A stretch of 64,000 nucleotides of DNA from positions 1 through 64,000 of the forward strand of contig NZ_JADPJL010000014.1 in assembly GCF_023073415.1 (NCBI RefSeq), in the 5' to 3' direction. The notes under the pieces were generated by a model. It was not told the origin of the DNA and made no database searches. It saw only the letters and a program-made list of their open reading frames with translations. This document shows positions 43,979-52,005 of this stretch, one piece after another; position 1 is the first letter of the stretch; each line of letters begins with the position of its first letter. Source of the DNA: Bradyrhizobium sp. 190 (GTDB lineage Bacteria > Pseudomonadota > Alphaproteobacteria > Rhizobiales > Xanthobacteraceae). The position numbers were made by a program, and so were the translations under genes.

Positions 43979-45244
43979 ATGCTCGGCGATGAAATCGTAA
44001 GCCGGATCAATCAGCTCGGGACGATTTCCGAGACACCTGAGCATCTGGCGCGGATCTTCCTTTCGCCTGAACATCGCATCGCGGCCGATCTCATCATGTC
44101 ATGGATGAAGGATGCCGGCATGGCGGCGCATCTCGACGCCATCGGCAATGTCTGCGGCCGCTATGAAGGCGACCGGCCGGGGCTGCCATGCCTGATGCTG
44201 GGCTCGCATTACGACACCGTGCGCGACGCCGGCAAATGGGATGGGCCGCTCGGGATCATCACCGCGATTGCCTGTGTCGCCGATCTGAACCGGCGGGGCG
44301 TGCGGTTGCCGTTTGCGATCGAAATCGTCGGTTTCGCCGACGAGGAGGGGGTACGATTTTCCTCCACGCTGCTCGGCAGCCGGGCCATCGCCGGAACTTT
44401 TGACGAAAGCGTGCTCAACACGCGCGATTCAGCCGGGCTCACCATGCGCGACGCCATGGTGGCATTCGGGCTCGACCCGGCCAAAATCGGCGCGGCTGCG
44501 CGCGCCCGCGGCGAACTGCATGCCTATGTCGAGCTGCATATCGAGCAGGGGCCGGTGCTAGAGCAGCAGAACCTGCCCGTTGGCGTGGTCACGGCAATCG
44601 CTGGCGCCACGCGGCTGGCGGCGAACCTCTCCGGCATGGCCGGCCATGCTGGCACGGTGCCAATGGCGCTGCGGCGCGATGCGCTGGCGGGCGCCGCCGA
44701 ATGCATCGTCGCGGTCGAGGCGTTCTGCAAGGCGGATGACGCCGGGCTGGTCGGTACGGTTGGCATCATCAACGCAATGCCGGGCGCCACCAACGTCATT
44801 CCGGGGCGGGTATCCTTCACGCTGGACATTCGTGCGCCGGCGGATGCCCACCGCAAGCTTGCGGTGGCGGAGATCGTGGGGTGGATCGAGGCGATTGCGA
44901 AACGGCGCGAACTGTCGCTGCAGATCGACGTCACCCACGAAAACCGTACCGTGCCCTGCGCGCCATCGCTGAAAGCGCAGATGGCGGAAGCGGTTGCCGC
45001 CGAAGGCTATGGCGTGTTCGAACTGCCGAGCGGGGCGGGGCATGACGGCATGGCGATGATCGACATTGCTGACGTCGCCATGCTGTTCGTGCGCTGCCGC
45101 GGCGGCATCAGCCATAACCCGGCCGAGCATGTCGAGATCGCCGATGCCGACGCCGGCGCACGCGTGCTGCTGCGGCTGATCGAGAATTTTCGGCCGGGGA
45201 GCCAAACCAGGGAAGCAGGCGGGGGCCAAGATCGAGCAAGATGA
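43979..45244 (+). CDS. allC: Allantoate amidohydrolase (M20 family; N-carbamoyl-amino-acid hydrolase-like)
   Basis: A 421-residue metallo-hydrolase of the M20 fold. Metal ligands are visible in LMLGSHYDTV (His near 78), WDGPLG (Asp near 89), GFADEEGVRF (Glu near 123) and ELHIEQGP (His near 190), with SGAGHDGMAMI near 350 holding the last His. Allantoate amidohydrolase, ureidoglycolate and N-carbamoyl amino acid hydrolases share these. The adjacent allantoinase favours allantoate, which would yield ureidoglycine/ureidoglycolate plus ammonia. The ATG at 43979 is used; a TTG at 43967 overlapping the allantoinase end is possible. Confidence 0.87.
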   Translation: MLGDEIVSRINQLGTISETPEHLARIFLSPEHRIAADLIMSWMKDAGMAAHLDAIGNVCGRYEGDRPGLPCLMLGSHYDTVRDAGKWDGPLGIITAIACVADLNRRGVRLPFAIEIVGFADEEGVRFSSTLLGSRAIAGTFDESVLNTRDSAGLTMRDAMVAFGLDPAKIGAAARARGELHAYVELHIEQGPVLEQQNLPVGVVTAIAGATRLAANLSGMAGHAGTVPMALRRDALAGAAECIVAVEAFCKADDAGLVGTVGIINAMPGATNVIPGRVSFTLDIRAPADAHRKLAVAEIVGWIEAIAKRRELSLQIDVTHENRTVPCAPSLKAQMAEAVAAEGYGVFELPSGAGHDGMAMIDIADVAMLFVRCRGGISHNPAEHVEIADADAGARVLLRLIENFRPGSQTREAGGGQDRAR

Positions 45245-45345
45245 CAATTCGATGACAGGCCACCGTGCTTTGGCGGAGAGACGAATCAATCCTGTTTGGG
45301 TACCAACGCGTGACCTCGAAGATCAGGACATCGATCATCCAAGCC

Positions 45346-46716
45346 ATGAATAGCGATATTTCATTTCCGTCACATCGCGAATACCGATTTTATCAGGGAC
45401 AGTTTGCGAGCCTCGTCGCCAACGGTATTCAGGCGGTCAATTTTCTCGGCGACCGGTTCCTGAGAAAAGCGCATCGCCTGTCGCTGGGAATCGATGAATT
45501 GTACCGGCACGCAGTCGACAGCGCATTTTCTCCGCAGGAAGCCTTTCTCGTCACGGGGGCGCCGCACGCAACCGCCTATTATCCGCGGGACTTCGCGTGG
45601 TTTTATCCCGATGTTCTCGATCCCGAAACCATCATGGATTCTGACGATGCCATCCGTCGGGTTCGCTTGCTCGAAAAAAGCGTCCGGCTGATGTTGGAGG
45701 CCGTGCGCTCCAATGTTGTCACGACCACCATTATTCCGGCCGGCCGCGACCGCTACATCGGCATCAATTACTTTTCGCTGCCTTCGGATACGCTGCTGGG
45801 TATCCTCGCAGGCCTCGAGCAAATCATCAGTGCAGATCAAAGGACATCTTCGTATCTGGCGATGTCGCAAGGCGCGCACGCCGGCCGTCTGTTGCTCGCC
45901 GAGTATCGCGGGGATCTGAAGAAGGCGATACTTCAACTTGCGGAAGCGCTGGAGCCGTTCGAGGACGGCGGCGTCACGGCTTTGCTGTGTGACGTAACCG
46001 CACCGCGCTCTGCGGCAACCGATACCCGCGCCGAACGCAGGCGTTTTGTCACCAATGCATGCGTTTACGCGACTTTTCTCCGCGGGATAAAACTTGGGGT
46101 GATCGACCGGGTCGAGCTGGAAGCCGTGCTCGGACGCGAACTCTCGCAATACAAAAAGGAGCTGCTCCGGCTGTTCGGCAGGCCCGGCTACATCAGGCAT
46201 GCCTTGCACGCCGGCAGCGAACCGCCGGTGTTTTCCATTGCGCTCGATTTCGTCAACGTGCACCAGGGATTTTGGGATTTGAGCGACGAGGCCGAACGCG
46301 CGTTGTTCGCGGCAACGACGGATTTGATACTCGCCGAACCGCGATTTCGAATACCTGGCACCTCTCACTTCCTGGTATCCGTGGACAACCCGCTGAACAA
46401 GCTGATCCACAAGATTGCAGCGCCCGCCTATCAGGGACGTTCGTCCTGGCCGACGTTTAACGTCGAATTCGCCGATCGCATGCTGGAGTACGATGAACAC
46501 TCCGGCACGCATAGATACAGATCCTGCGCGCAGGACATTTTGCGCGACATTCGTACCGCGACCGAAACGCACGGCGGATATCAGGAGCTCTTATCCGAAA
46601 ACGGTCAGAAGTATCGCACATGGGCCTATCAGGGCGCGGTCGCTCACTCCTGGTTTCCGCGTTTTCTGTCGGTCTGGCGGCGGGCTTTCGGGACCCCGCT
46701 GCTTAGCGGCAACTAG
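45346..46716 (+). CDS. Unidentified protein, possible six-hairpin (alpha/alpha barrel) glycosidase fold
   Basis: An open frame of at least 456 residues that I cannot place in a named family. ATAYYPRDFAWFYPDVLDPETIM near residue 75 and the later QGRSSWPTFNVEFADRMLEY and TWAYQGAVAHSWFPRF resemble the inner-helix loops of alpha/alpha toroid glycosidases such as debranching enzymes or GH15. No export signal is seen. The start is unsure: an ATG at 45346 is used, but in-frame GTGs at 45265 and 45310 would add up to 27 residues, and none has a good ribosome site. Its A/T content looks higher than in its neighbours, which may mark a separate origin. It lies 6 bp from the convergent SnoaL-like gene. 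Confidence 0.72.
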   Translation: MNSDISFPSHREYRFYQGQFASLVANGIQAVNFLGDRFLRKAHRLSLGIDELYRHAVDSAFSPQEAFLVTGAPHATAYYPRDFAWFYPDVLDPETIMDSDDAIRRVRLLEKSVRLMLEAVRSNVVTTTIIPAGRDRYIGINYFSLPSDTLLGILAGLEQIISADQRTSSYLAMSQGAHAGRLLLAEYRGDLKKAILQLAEALEPFEDGGVTALLCDVTAPRSAATDTRAERRRFVTNACVYATFLRGIKLGVIDRVELEAVLGRELSQYKKELLRLFGRPGYIRHALHAGSEPPVFSIALDFVNVHQGFWDLSDEAERALFAATTDLILAEPRFRIPGTSHFLVSVDNPLNKLIHKIAAPAYQGRSSWPTFNVEFADRMLEYDEHSGTHRYRSCAQDILRDIRTATETHGGYQELLSENGQKYRTWAYQGAVAHSWFPRFLSVWRRAFGTPLLSGN

Positions 46717-46722
46717 ACCGCC

Positions 46723-47271
46723 TCATTTCTTGTCGAGAGTTGCACCGCGGGCCAATGCGGCCGCGGTCTCAAGCCCGACGTGGCGCACGAGCGGGTCGGC
46801 GTGGCGGTGAACCAGCCACCACTCCGCGCCTTGCCTGCGATAGACCAGCGTCACCCGCAGCGACCAGTCCTGGTCCGGCAAGCCGCCGACCTCGCCGTGC
46901 TCACGCTCGATCACTGCAAGGACGACCAGGTCGCCCGACGCGTAGGATTGGACCAGTTCGACTTTGGCGTCGCCGTTTCTGAAATAGCTGGCGAGCCGCG
47001 CCAGCCGCTCGGGACTCATGTCAAAACCCCGGCTGGGTTCACCGCCAAACGGCTGCATCAGGGTAAAATCGTCAGCGATGCGCGTCAGGCCGGCCCATTT
47101 GTCCATGTCGCCGCGCATGAAAGCCGAAGCCCGAGCCTCGGACTTCCGGACCAGATCGACAAGCTCCTGCTCCGAAACTGCCGACGTCGGCTCCTGTGCG
47201 GCGCTGGCCGACAGCGGCATGGCGAGTGCGGCCTTCAGCGCCAAGCGCCTCCAGCGCTTCGATTGGATCAT
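46723..47271 (-). CDS. Exported SnoaL/DUF4440-like protein
   Basis: A 182-residue protein. A short twin-arginine-like or Sec leader (KRWRRLALKAALAMPLSASA) precedes a single NTF2-like domain, with ARASAFMRGDMDKWAGLTRIADDF near 50 and a WSLRVTLVYRRQGAEWWLVHRHAD C-terminal strand pair. GGAAAG lies 8 bp before the ATG at 47269-47271. NTF2-like proteins may be isomerases, ketosteroid-type enzymes or ligand binders, so function is open. It diverges from the LysR gene at 47371 and is the probable target of that regulator. Confidence 0.8.
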   Translation of the reverse strand: MIQSKRWRRLALKAALAMPLSASAAQEPTSAVSEQELVDLVRKSEARASAFMRGDMDKWAGLTRIADDFTLMQPFGGEPSRGFDMSPERLARLASYFRNGDAKVELVQSYASGDLVVLAVIEREHGEVGGLPDQDWSLRVTLVYRRQGAEWWLVHRHADPLVRHVGLETAAALARGATLDKK

Positions 47272-47361
47272 TTCGGTGTCTTTCCATTCGGGTTGGGCCG
47301 GCAACTGGCCGGCGGTGCTACCCAAATCCCACTTCAATGATACTGAATCCAGTGATATGAT

Positions 47362-47378
47362 TTCAGCATTATGCTGAA
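47362..47378. promoter_or_regulatory. Palindrome covering the lysR start codon
   Basis: TTCAGCATTATGCTGAA is a 17 bp palindrome symmetrical on both sides of its centre, and it contains the ATG of the LysR gene at 47371. It follows the sequence ACTGAATCCAGTGATATGA, which has a related CTGAA half-site. It could serve as an autoregulatory LysR site between the divergent genes. Confidence 0.5.
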
Positions 47379-48369
47379 CCAGACTGACCTATCCCGGATC
47401 GATCTCAACCTGCTCGTGCTGTTCGAAATCGTCTTTCAGGAGCGGCATGTCGGCCGGTCGGCGGAGCGGCTGCATCTTTCGCCGTCCGCGATCAGCCATG
47501 GTCTTGGACGCCTGCGAACGCTGCTCGGCGATCCGTTATTCCTGAAAACTCCGAAAGGTGTCGTGCCCACGGAACGCGCCTCCCAACTCGCAACCTCGGT
47601 GTCTGAAATTCTCGCGCGTGTCCGCGGGGTGGTTTCGACAGCGACGCCGTTTGATCCGCGGCATTCGACGCGCCGTTTCGTCATTGGCGCGCCGGATGGC
47701 GTGTCGTCGGTCATTCTGCCTTCGCTGCTGGAGACGTTGCGTAGGGTGGCGCCGGGCGTCGATGCAGGCATCCGGCAGCTTCTTCCGGTGCAAGGCTTCA
47801 CCGCTCCTCATCTGGCGTGGAAGGATGCGTTGAAGGAGCTCGAAGACCGGACGACGGATATCGCAATCATTCCCTTCGACGATATTCCGGTCCGTTTCCA
47901 TAAACAGAAGCTCTACGAGGAGGAGTTCGTCATCGCCGTTAGGAAGGGGCATTCGTTCCAGCGTAATCCGACCCTCAAGCGCTACTGCGAGATGGAGCAT
48001 CTCGTCGTTTCGCATACCGGCGATGTTACCGGATTCGTGGATGTTGAGCTTGCCAAGAAAGGGGCGGCGCGGCGCGTTGCCCTGACCGTGCCGAATTTCA
48101 ATTTCGCACTTTCGGTGCTGGCCGAAACCGAGATGGTTTCCGCGCTGCCGAGACGGTTCGTGGAGATATATGGCGCCCGCTTCAACGTCGTTGCCGTCAA
48201 GGCGCCGCTGCCGCTGCCGCGTTTCTCGATCAACGTCGTCCTTCCGCAAGTGGCGATGATGGATGCCGGCCTTGCCTGGCTGGTCCAGTTGTTGGGAAAG
48301 GTGCGAACGGGAAATGACAGATCGTCCGTTCTTCGATCGGGTAAGCGCAACCGCAGCATGCACAGCTAA
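47371..48369 (+). CDS. LysR-family transcriptional regulator
   Basis: A 332-residue regulator. The N-terminal helix-turn-helix near residues 15-70 reads RIDLNLLVLFEIVFQERHVGRSAERLHLSPSAISHGLGRLRTLLGDPLFL. It has the DLNLL opening of the NodD/LinR-like branch. The C-terminal two-domain co-inducer module follows to the end. It diverges from the SnoaL-like gene and precedes the biuret-hydrolase-like gene on the same strand with a 179 bp gap. Either could be its target. Confidence 0.9.
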   Translation: MLNQTDLSRIDLNLLVLFEIVFQERHVGRSAERLHLSPSAISHGLGRLRTLLGDPLFLKTPKGVVPTERASQLATSVSEILARVRGVVSTATPFDPRHSTRRFVIGAPDGVSSVILPSLLETLRRVAPGVDAGIRQLLPVQGFTAPHLAWKDALKELEDRTTDIAIIPFDDIPVRFHKQKLYEEEFVIAVRKGHSFQRNPTLKRYCEMEHLVVSHTGDVTGFVDVELAKKGAARRVALTVPNFNFALSVLAETEMVSALPRRFVEIYGARFNVVAVKAPLPLPRFSINVVLPQVAMMDAGLAWLVQLLGKVRTGNDRSSVLRSGKRNRSMHS

Positions 48370-48476
48370 TGGGCAACTGCTCGCTCGTGATGCGTTCGAT
48401 GAAGGCGAGCCGAGATCGGCATCCGCGAGTAACAGACTGACAATATGATTGATTTTCTCCAGACCGATCGCCTGGC

Positions 48477-48494
48477 GCCATTGTACACAATGGC
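48477..48494. promoter_or_regulatory. 18 bp perfect inverted repeat upstream of the biuret-hydrolase-like operon
   Basis: GCCATTGT at 48477-48484 and ACAATGGC at 48487-48494 are exact complements separated by AC. The TTGTACACAA core resembles operators of GntR/FCD-type regulators. It lies 55 bp before the ATG at 48549, where an operator for the hydrolase and permease genes would be expected. No GntR gene is adjacent. Confidence 0.6.
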
Positions 48495-48548
48495 ATGGGC
48501 CTTGCTTGACTTCTCCCGAAGAGTTCTCTCGTTCGGGGCGCGTACGTC

Positions 48549-49259
48549 ATGGCGAACTCAGCAAAGCTCGCAGCAGAGCCGGAGCCGATCGAGCTCGACT
48601 GGGCGGCGACCGCGCTCCTCATCATCGACATGCAGCGCGATTTCATGGAGCCGGGCGGATTCGGCGAGACGCTCGGCAATGACGTCAGCCAGCTTGCACG
48701 AGCGGTAAAACCGATCGCCTCCGTGCTGGATGCGGCGCGCGCGGCCGGCATGCTGGTTATTCATACCCGCGAGGGCCATCTGCCCGATCTGTCGGACGCG
48801 CCGCCGGCCAAGGTCGAGCGCGGCGCGCCGTCTTTGCGTATCGGCGATCCCGGGCCGATGGGTCGCATTCTCATTCGCGGCGAGGCCGGCCACGACATCA
48901 TTCCCGAATTGTATCCGCTCGACAGCGAGATCGTGATCGATAAGCCGGGCAAGGGCGCGTTCTACGCCACCGAGCTCGGCGACGTGCTGCAGCGCTACGG
49001 CATCGAGAATTTGCTGGTCTGCGGCGTCACCACTGAGGTCTGCGTCAACACCACGGTGCGCGAAGCCAATGATCGCGGCTATCGCTGCGTGGTGCTGGCA
49101 GATGGCTGCGCATCCTATTTTCCAGAGTTTCATGAGATGGGCCTGAAGATGATCAAGGCCCAGGGCGGCATCTTCGGCTGGGTCTCGGACTCGGCCGCGG
49201 TGCTGGAGGCACTTTTACCGGAGATTCCAAGGTCGGCAGTAGCGGGGGGATTACGATGA
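48549..49259 (+). CDS. Isochorismatase-family cysteine hydrolase, biuret amidohydrolase-like
   Basis: A 236-residue alpha/beta cysteine hydrolase. The catalytic triad is visible as Asp in IIDMQRDF (near 27), Lys in [10 protein letters not shown] (near 137) and Cys in [20 protein letters not shown] (near 163). The segments [19 protein letters not shown] and [20 protein letters not shown] strongly recall the biuret hydrolase of Rhizobium leguminosarum, more so than nicotinamidase or ureidoacrylate hydrolase. Its stop overlaps the permease start as ATGA, and it lies near allantoin genes. Biuret or a related ureide is the likely substrate, with moderate certainty. Confidence 0.85.
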   Translation: MANSAKLAAEPEPIELDWAATALLIIDMQRDFMEPGGFGETLGNDVSQLARAVKPIASVLDAARAAGMLVIHTREGHLPDLSDAPPAKVERGAPSLRIGDPGPMGRILIRGEAGHDIIPELYPLDSEIVIDKPGKGAFYATELGDVLQRYGIENLLVCGVTTEVCVNTTVREANDRGYRCVVLADGCASYFPEFHEMGLKMIKAQGGIFGWVSDSAAVLEALLPEIPRSAVAGGLR

Positions 49260-50908
49260 GCACGGGCACGACGGAGACTGCAGGCACATCCACTTTCAAG
49301 CCGGCGCTGTGGACGCCGGGCGACTGGAACGCGCTGTTCGGTTTCGGCACCAACATCCTCGTCAACATGCTGGTGCTGACCGGGTTGTTGCGCTTCGTGC
49401 TCAAGATGCCTGACAGCATCGTGTTCGGCCGCATCCTGCCGGCGCTCGGCCTGATGATGTGCCTGTCCACCTTCTATTATGCGTATCTCGCCTACAAGCT
49501 CGCGCAGAAGACCGGCCGTAACGATGTCTGCGCGCTGCCGTCGGGCGTCAGCGTGCCGCACATGTTCATCGTCACCTTCGTGATCATGCTGCCGATCACG
49601 CTCAAGACGGGCGATCCGATCAAGGGCTGGTCGGCAGGTCTCGTCTGGGTGTTCTTCCAGAGTTTTATTCTCATGATCGGCGGGTTCATCGCGCCGTATA
49701 TTCGCAAGATTACGCCGCGTGCGGCACTGCTCGGCACGCTCGCCGGTGTCTCCGTCACCTTCATCTCGATGCGGCCGGCGCTGGAAATGTTCATGACGCC
49801 GCAGATCGGGCTGGTGTGTTTTGCCATCATCCTGGTCGCCTGGTTCGGCGGCGTGAAGTATCCGAGAGGAATTCCAGCGGGTCTCGTCGCCATCGCGGCC
49901 GGCATGCTCATCGCCTGGGGTTCGAACCTGTTCGGTCTCGGCCTCGGTGGCCTGAGTCTGAAGGGCGTCGGCGATGCCTTTGCCAATTTCGGCTTCTCGG
50001 TGCCGCTGCCGGCCTTCGGCCTCGTCTTCTCCGGCTTCGAATTCCTCGGCATCATCCTGGTGACCGCGATCCCATTCGGCATCTACGACCTCGTCGAAGC
50101 CATGGACAATGTCGAAAGCGCGGAAGCGGCCGGCGACGAATATCCGACGACGCGCGTGCTGACCGCCGACGGCGTCGTCAGCCTGATCGGCTGCCTAATG
50201 GGCAATCCCTTCATCAACGCTGTTTATATCGGCCATCCCGGCTGGAAGGCGATGGGCGGCCGGATCGGCTATTCGGCGGCGACCGGCATCATGGTGGTGC
50301 TGCTGAGCTGGTTCGGCATCATCTCGGTGCTGCTGGCGCTGGTGCCCGTGGTCGCGATCTCGCCGATCCTGCTCTATATCGGCATGCTGATCGGTGCGCA
50401 GGCGTTCCAGACCACGCCGGCCAAGCACGCACCCGCGATCGTGCTGGCGCTGACGCCGCATCTCGCCGCATGGGCAAAACTGCAGGTCGACACCATGCTC
50501 GGCTCGACGATATCAGCGGCCCAGTCGGTCGGCGGACTTGCCGCCGACAAGGCGGATGCAGTGAAGACTGCCGCGATTGCAGCGCTGCCGCAGCAGGGCG
50601 TGCTTTATCACGGGCTCGAAGTGATGGGCGGCGGCTCGATCCTCGCCGGCCTCGTGCTGGGCGCGATCGGCGTGTTCGTGATCGAACGCGATTTTCTTAA
50701 AGCCTCTGCCTTCGCGCTGGCCGGCGCCGTCATGACCTATTTCGGCTTCATGCACGGCGAAGCCGTCGGTATCGGTGGCGGGCTCGGCGTCACGCCGGGG
50801 GTGGCGCTGGCTTATGTGGTGATGGCCGGGGGCCTGTTCGCACTGGCGAAGACGAGTCCGAGCGTGGATTACAGCGCGCAAGTGCCAGCGGCAGCGCCAG
50901 CGGAGTAG
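49256..50908 (+). CDS. NCS2/AzgA-like nucleobase or ureide permease
   Basis: A 550-residue membrane protein with 11 to 14 predicted helices. [23 protein letters not shown] near residue 22, [23 protein letters not shown] near 88, [29 protein letters not shown] near 318 and [12 protein letters not shown] near 376 recall the xanthine/uracil/AzgA permease superfamily. Its start is coupled to the biuret-hydrolase-like stop. The substrate is probably a ureide or cyclic amide used by the neighbouring hydrolases; the sequence alone does not settle which. Confidence 0.83.
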   Translation: MSTGTTETAGTSTFKPALWTPGDWNALFGFGTNILVNMLVLTGLLRFVLKMPDSIVFGRILPALGLMMCLSTFYYAYLAYKLAQKTGRNDVCALPSGVSVPHMFIVTFVIMLPITLKTGDPIKGWSAGLVWVFFQSFILMIGGFIAPYIRKITPRAALLGTLAGVSVTFISMRPALEMFMTPQIGLVCFAIILVAWFGGVKYPRGIPAGLVAIAAGMLIAWGSNLFGLGLGGLSLKGVGDAFANFGFSVPLPAFGLVFSGFEFLGIILVTAIPFGIYDLVEAMDNVESAEAAGDEYPTTRVLTADGVVSLIGCLMGNPFINAVYIGHPGWKAMGGRIGYSAATGIMVVLLSWFGIISVLLALVPVVAISPILLYIGMLIGAQAFQTTPAKHAPAIVLALTPHLAAWAKLQVDTMLGSTISAAQSVGGLAADKADAVKTAAIAALPQQGVLYHGLEVMGGGSILAGLVLGAIGVFVIERDFLKASAFALAGAVMTYFGFMHGEAVGIGGGLGVTPGVALAYVVMAGGLFALAKTSPSVDYSAQVPAAAPAE

Positions 50909-50921
50909 CGGGCTGTCGCGT

Positions 50922-51066
50922 TCCCCGGATGCTGCGCAGCGCGCCGCTTGCGGCGTGATGCGCTGCTGATCCGGGGTCCACGCTTTGCGGCTGTGGGTCC
51001 CGGCTCTGCGGAGCAGCGTTGCCGGACGATGCTTCGCATCGCCTAGGCTGCACCGCGTCCGGGACA
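50922..51066. repeat. Composite intergenic palindromic repeat
   Basis: Nested inverted repeats run through this 145 bp stretch, including ccccggatgctgcgcagc with its partner gctgctgatccgggg, then gctctgcggagc and gatgcttcgcatc. It separates convergent genes (stops at 50908 and 51078) and may act as a bidirectional terminator. A related gcggagc...cgaaggatg element occurs at 59213-59275. Confidence 0.65.
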
Positions 51067-51077
51067 GGAGGCATTCC

Positions 51078-51932
51078 TTACCCCTTCACAAACGCCAGCA
51101 TTGTGCCGTTGCCTTCAGCCGGTGGCACCACCACGCCGCCAGCGCTTTTCACGCCGGTCGCGCCCAGCACCTTCTGCGCCGCCGCGACATCGGCCACGAT
51201 CACGAGCCCCGCGCCACCGCGTTCGGGCAGGCCGGCCAGCGATACGTTCGCGTAGCGCTTGCCGAGCTGGTCCTTGGTCAGGAACACGAAGTCGGCACGA
51301 TCGCCTCCCGAGGGTACCGCGATAGCGCCATCGGACTCGTTGCGAACGTCACGATCGATCAGTTTGGACATAAGCGCGGCCTCCTTGGCCGGCTCCGGCG
51401 CGACGATCAGCACCTGCTTCAGGCGCTTGGCGCCGTTGGCATGCTTCATCAGTTCGGGAATCCAGACCGTCTCGCGCGTCTTGTGCTGGCAGGCAAAGAT
51501 GCGCAGGCCGCCCGGCGCTTCCACCGTCGGCCATTGAAAGGTCCGGAACCTGGCTTCGGATTCCGTGCCATCCGGCAGCGTCACCGGCCGCTCGAAATCC
51601 GTCGGGCCAACAGGGACATAACCGCGCGCGAGAATTTCTTCCGCGCCCCGCGCCGAATCCACGGCGGTGAAGGCGATACGCTCGATGCCTTCACCGCTCT
51701 TTTCGAGAAACGCCCGCGCTGGCTCATTATGTTCAGTCGGCCTGAGCACGCCGAGCAATTCCATATAATCAGGGTCGAACATGATGGTGTAGTTGCCCGA
51801 TCCCATATGCGCGCTGTGGGTGCCGCGCGGCGATACGGTGAAGCCCAGCCGCTTGTAATTCTCGGCCGCCTTGTCGAGATCCTTCACCATGACCACGGCG
51901 TGATCGATTCCGATGACGTTTTTGAGTGCCAC
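51078..51932 (-). CDS. VOC-superfamily (glyoxalase-like) protein
   Basis: A 284-residue protein with two vicinal-oxygen-chelate half domains. GIDHAVVMVKDLDKAAENYKRLGF near residue 8 is the first metal-ligand strand, with GSGNYTIMFDPDYMELLGVL near 45. RIFACQHKTRETVWIPEL near 142 begins the second half. It fits the Glyoxalase_3-like group and no substrate can be named. It diverges from the FAD oxidase at 52006 with 73 bp between the starts, so the two may be co-regulated. Confidence 0.85.
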   Translation of the reverse strand: MALKNVIGIDHAVVMVKDLDKAAENYKRLGFTVSPRGTHSAHMGSGNYTIMFDPDYMELLGVLRPTEHNEPARAFLEKSGEGIERIAFTAVDSARGAEEILARGYVPVGPTDFERPVTLPDGTESEARFRTFQWPTVEAPGGLRIFACQHKTRETVWIPELMKHANGAKRLKQVLIVAPEPAKEAALMSKLIDRDVRNESDGAIAVPSGGDRADFVFLTKDQLGKRYANVSLAGLPERGGAGLVIVADVAAAQKVLGATGVKSAGGVVVPPAEGNGTMLAFVKG

Positions 51933-52005
51933 TCTGTTATTCCTTGAGGCTGATTAGCGGGCTAAACTAAGCAGAACGATCAGTTGCCTGCAAGAAAGGA
52001 TACCG

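Noticed and set aside
51951..51963. TTAGCGGGCTAA between the VOC and amine oxidase genes as an operator
   Set aside because: The symmetric arms are only four to five bases long and there is no second copy, so chance is likely.
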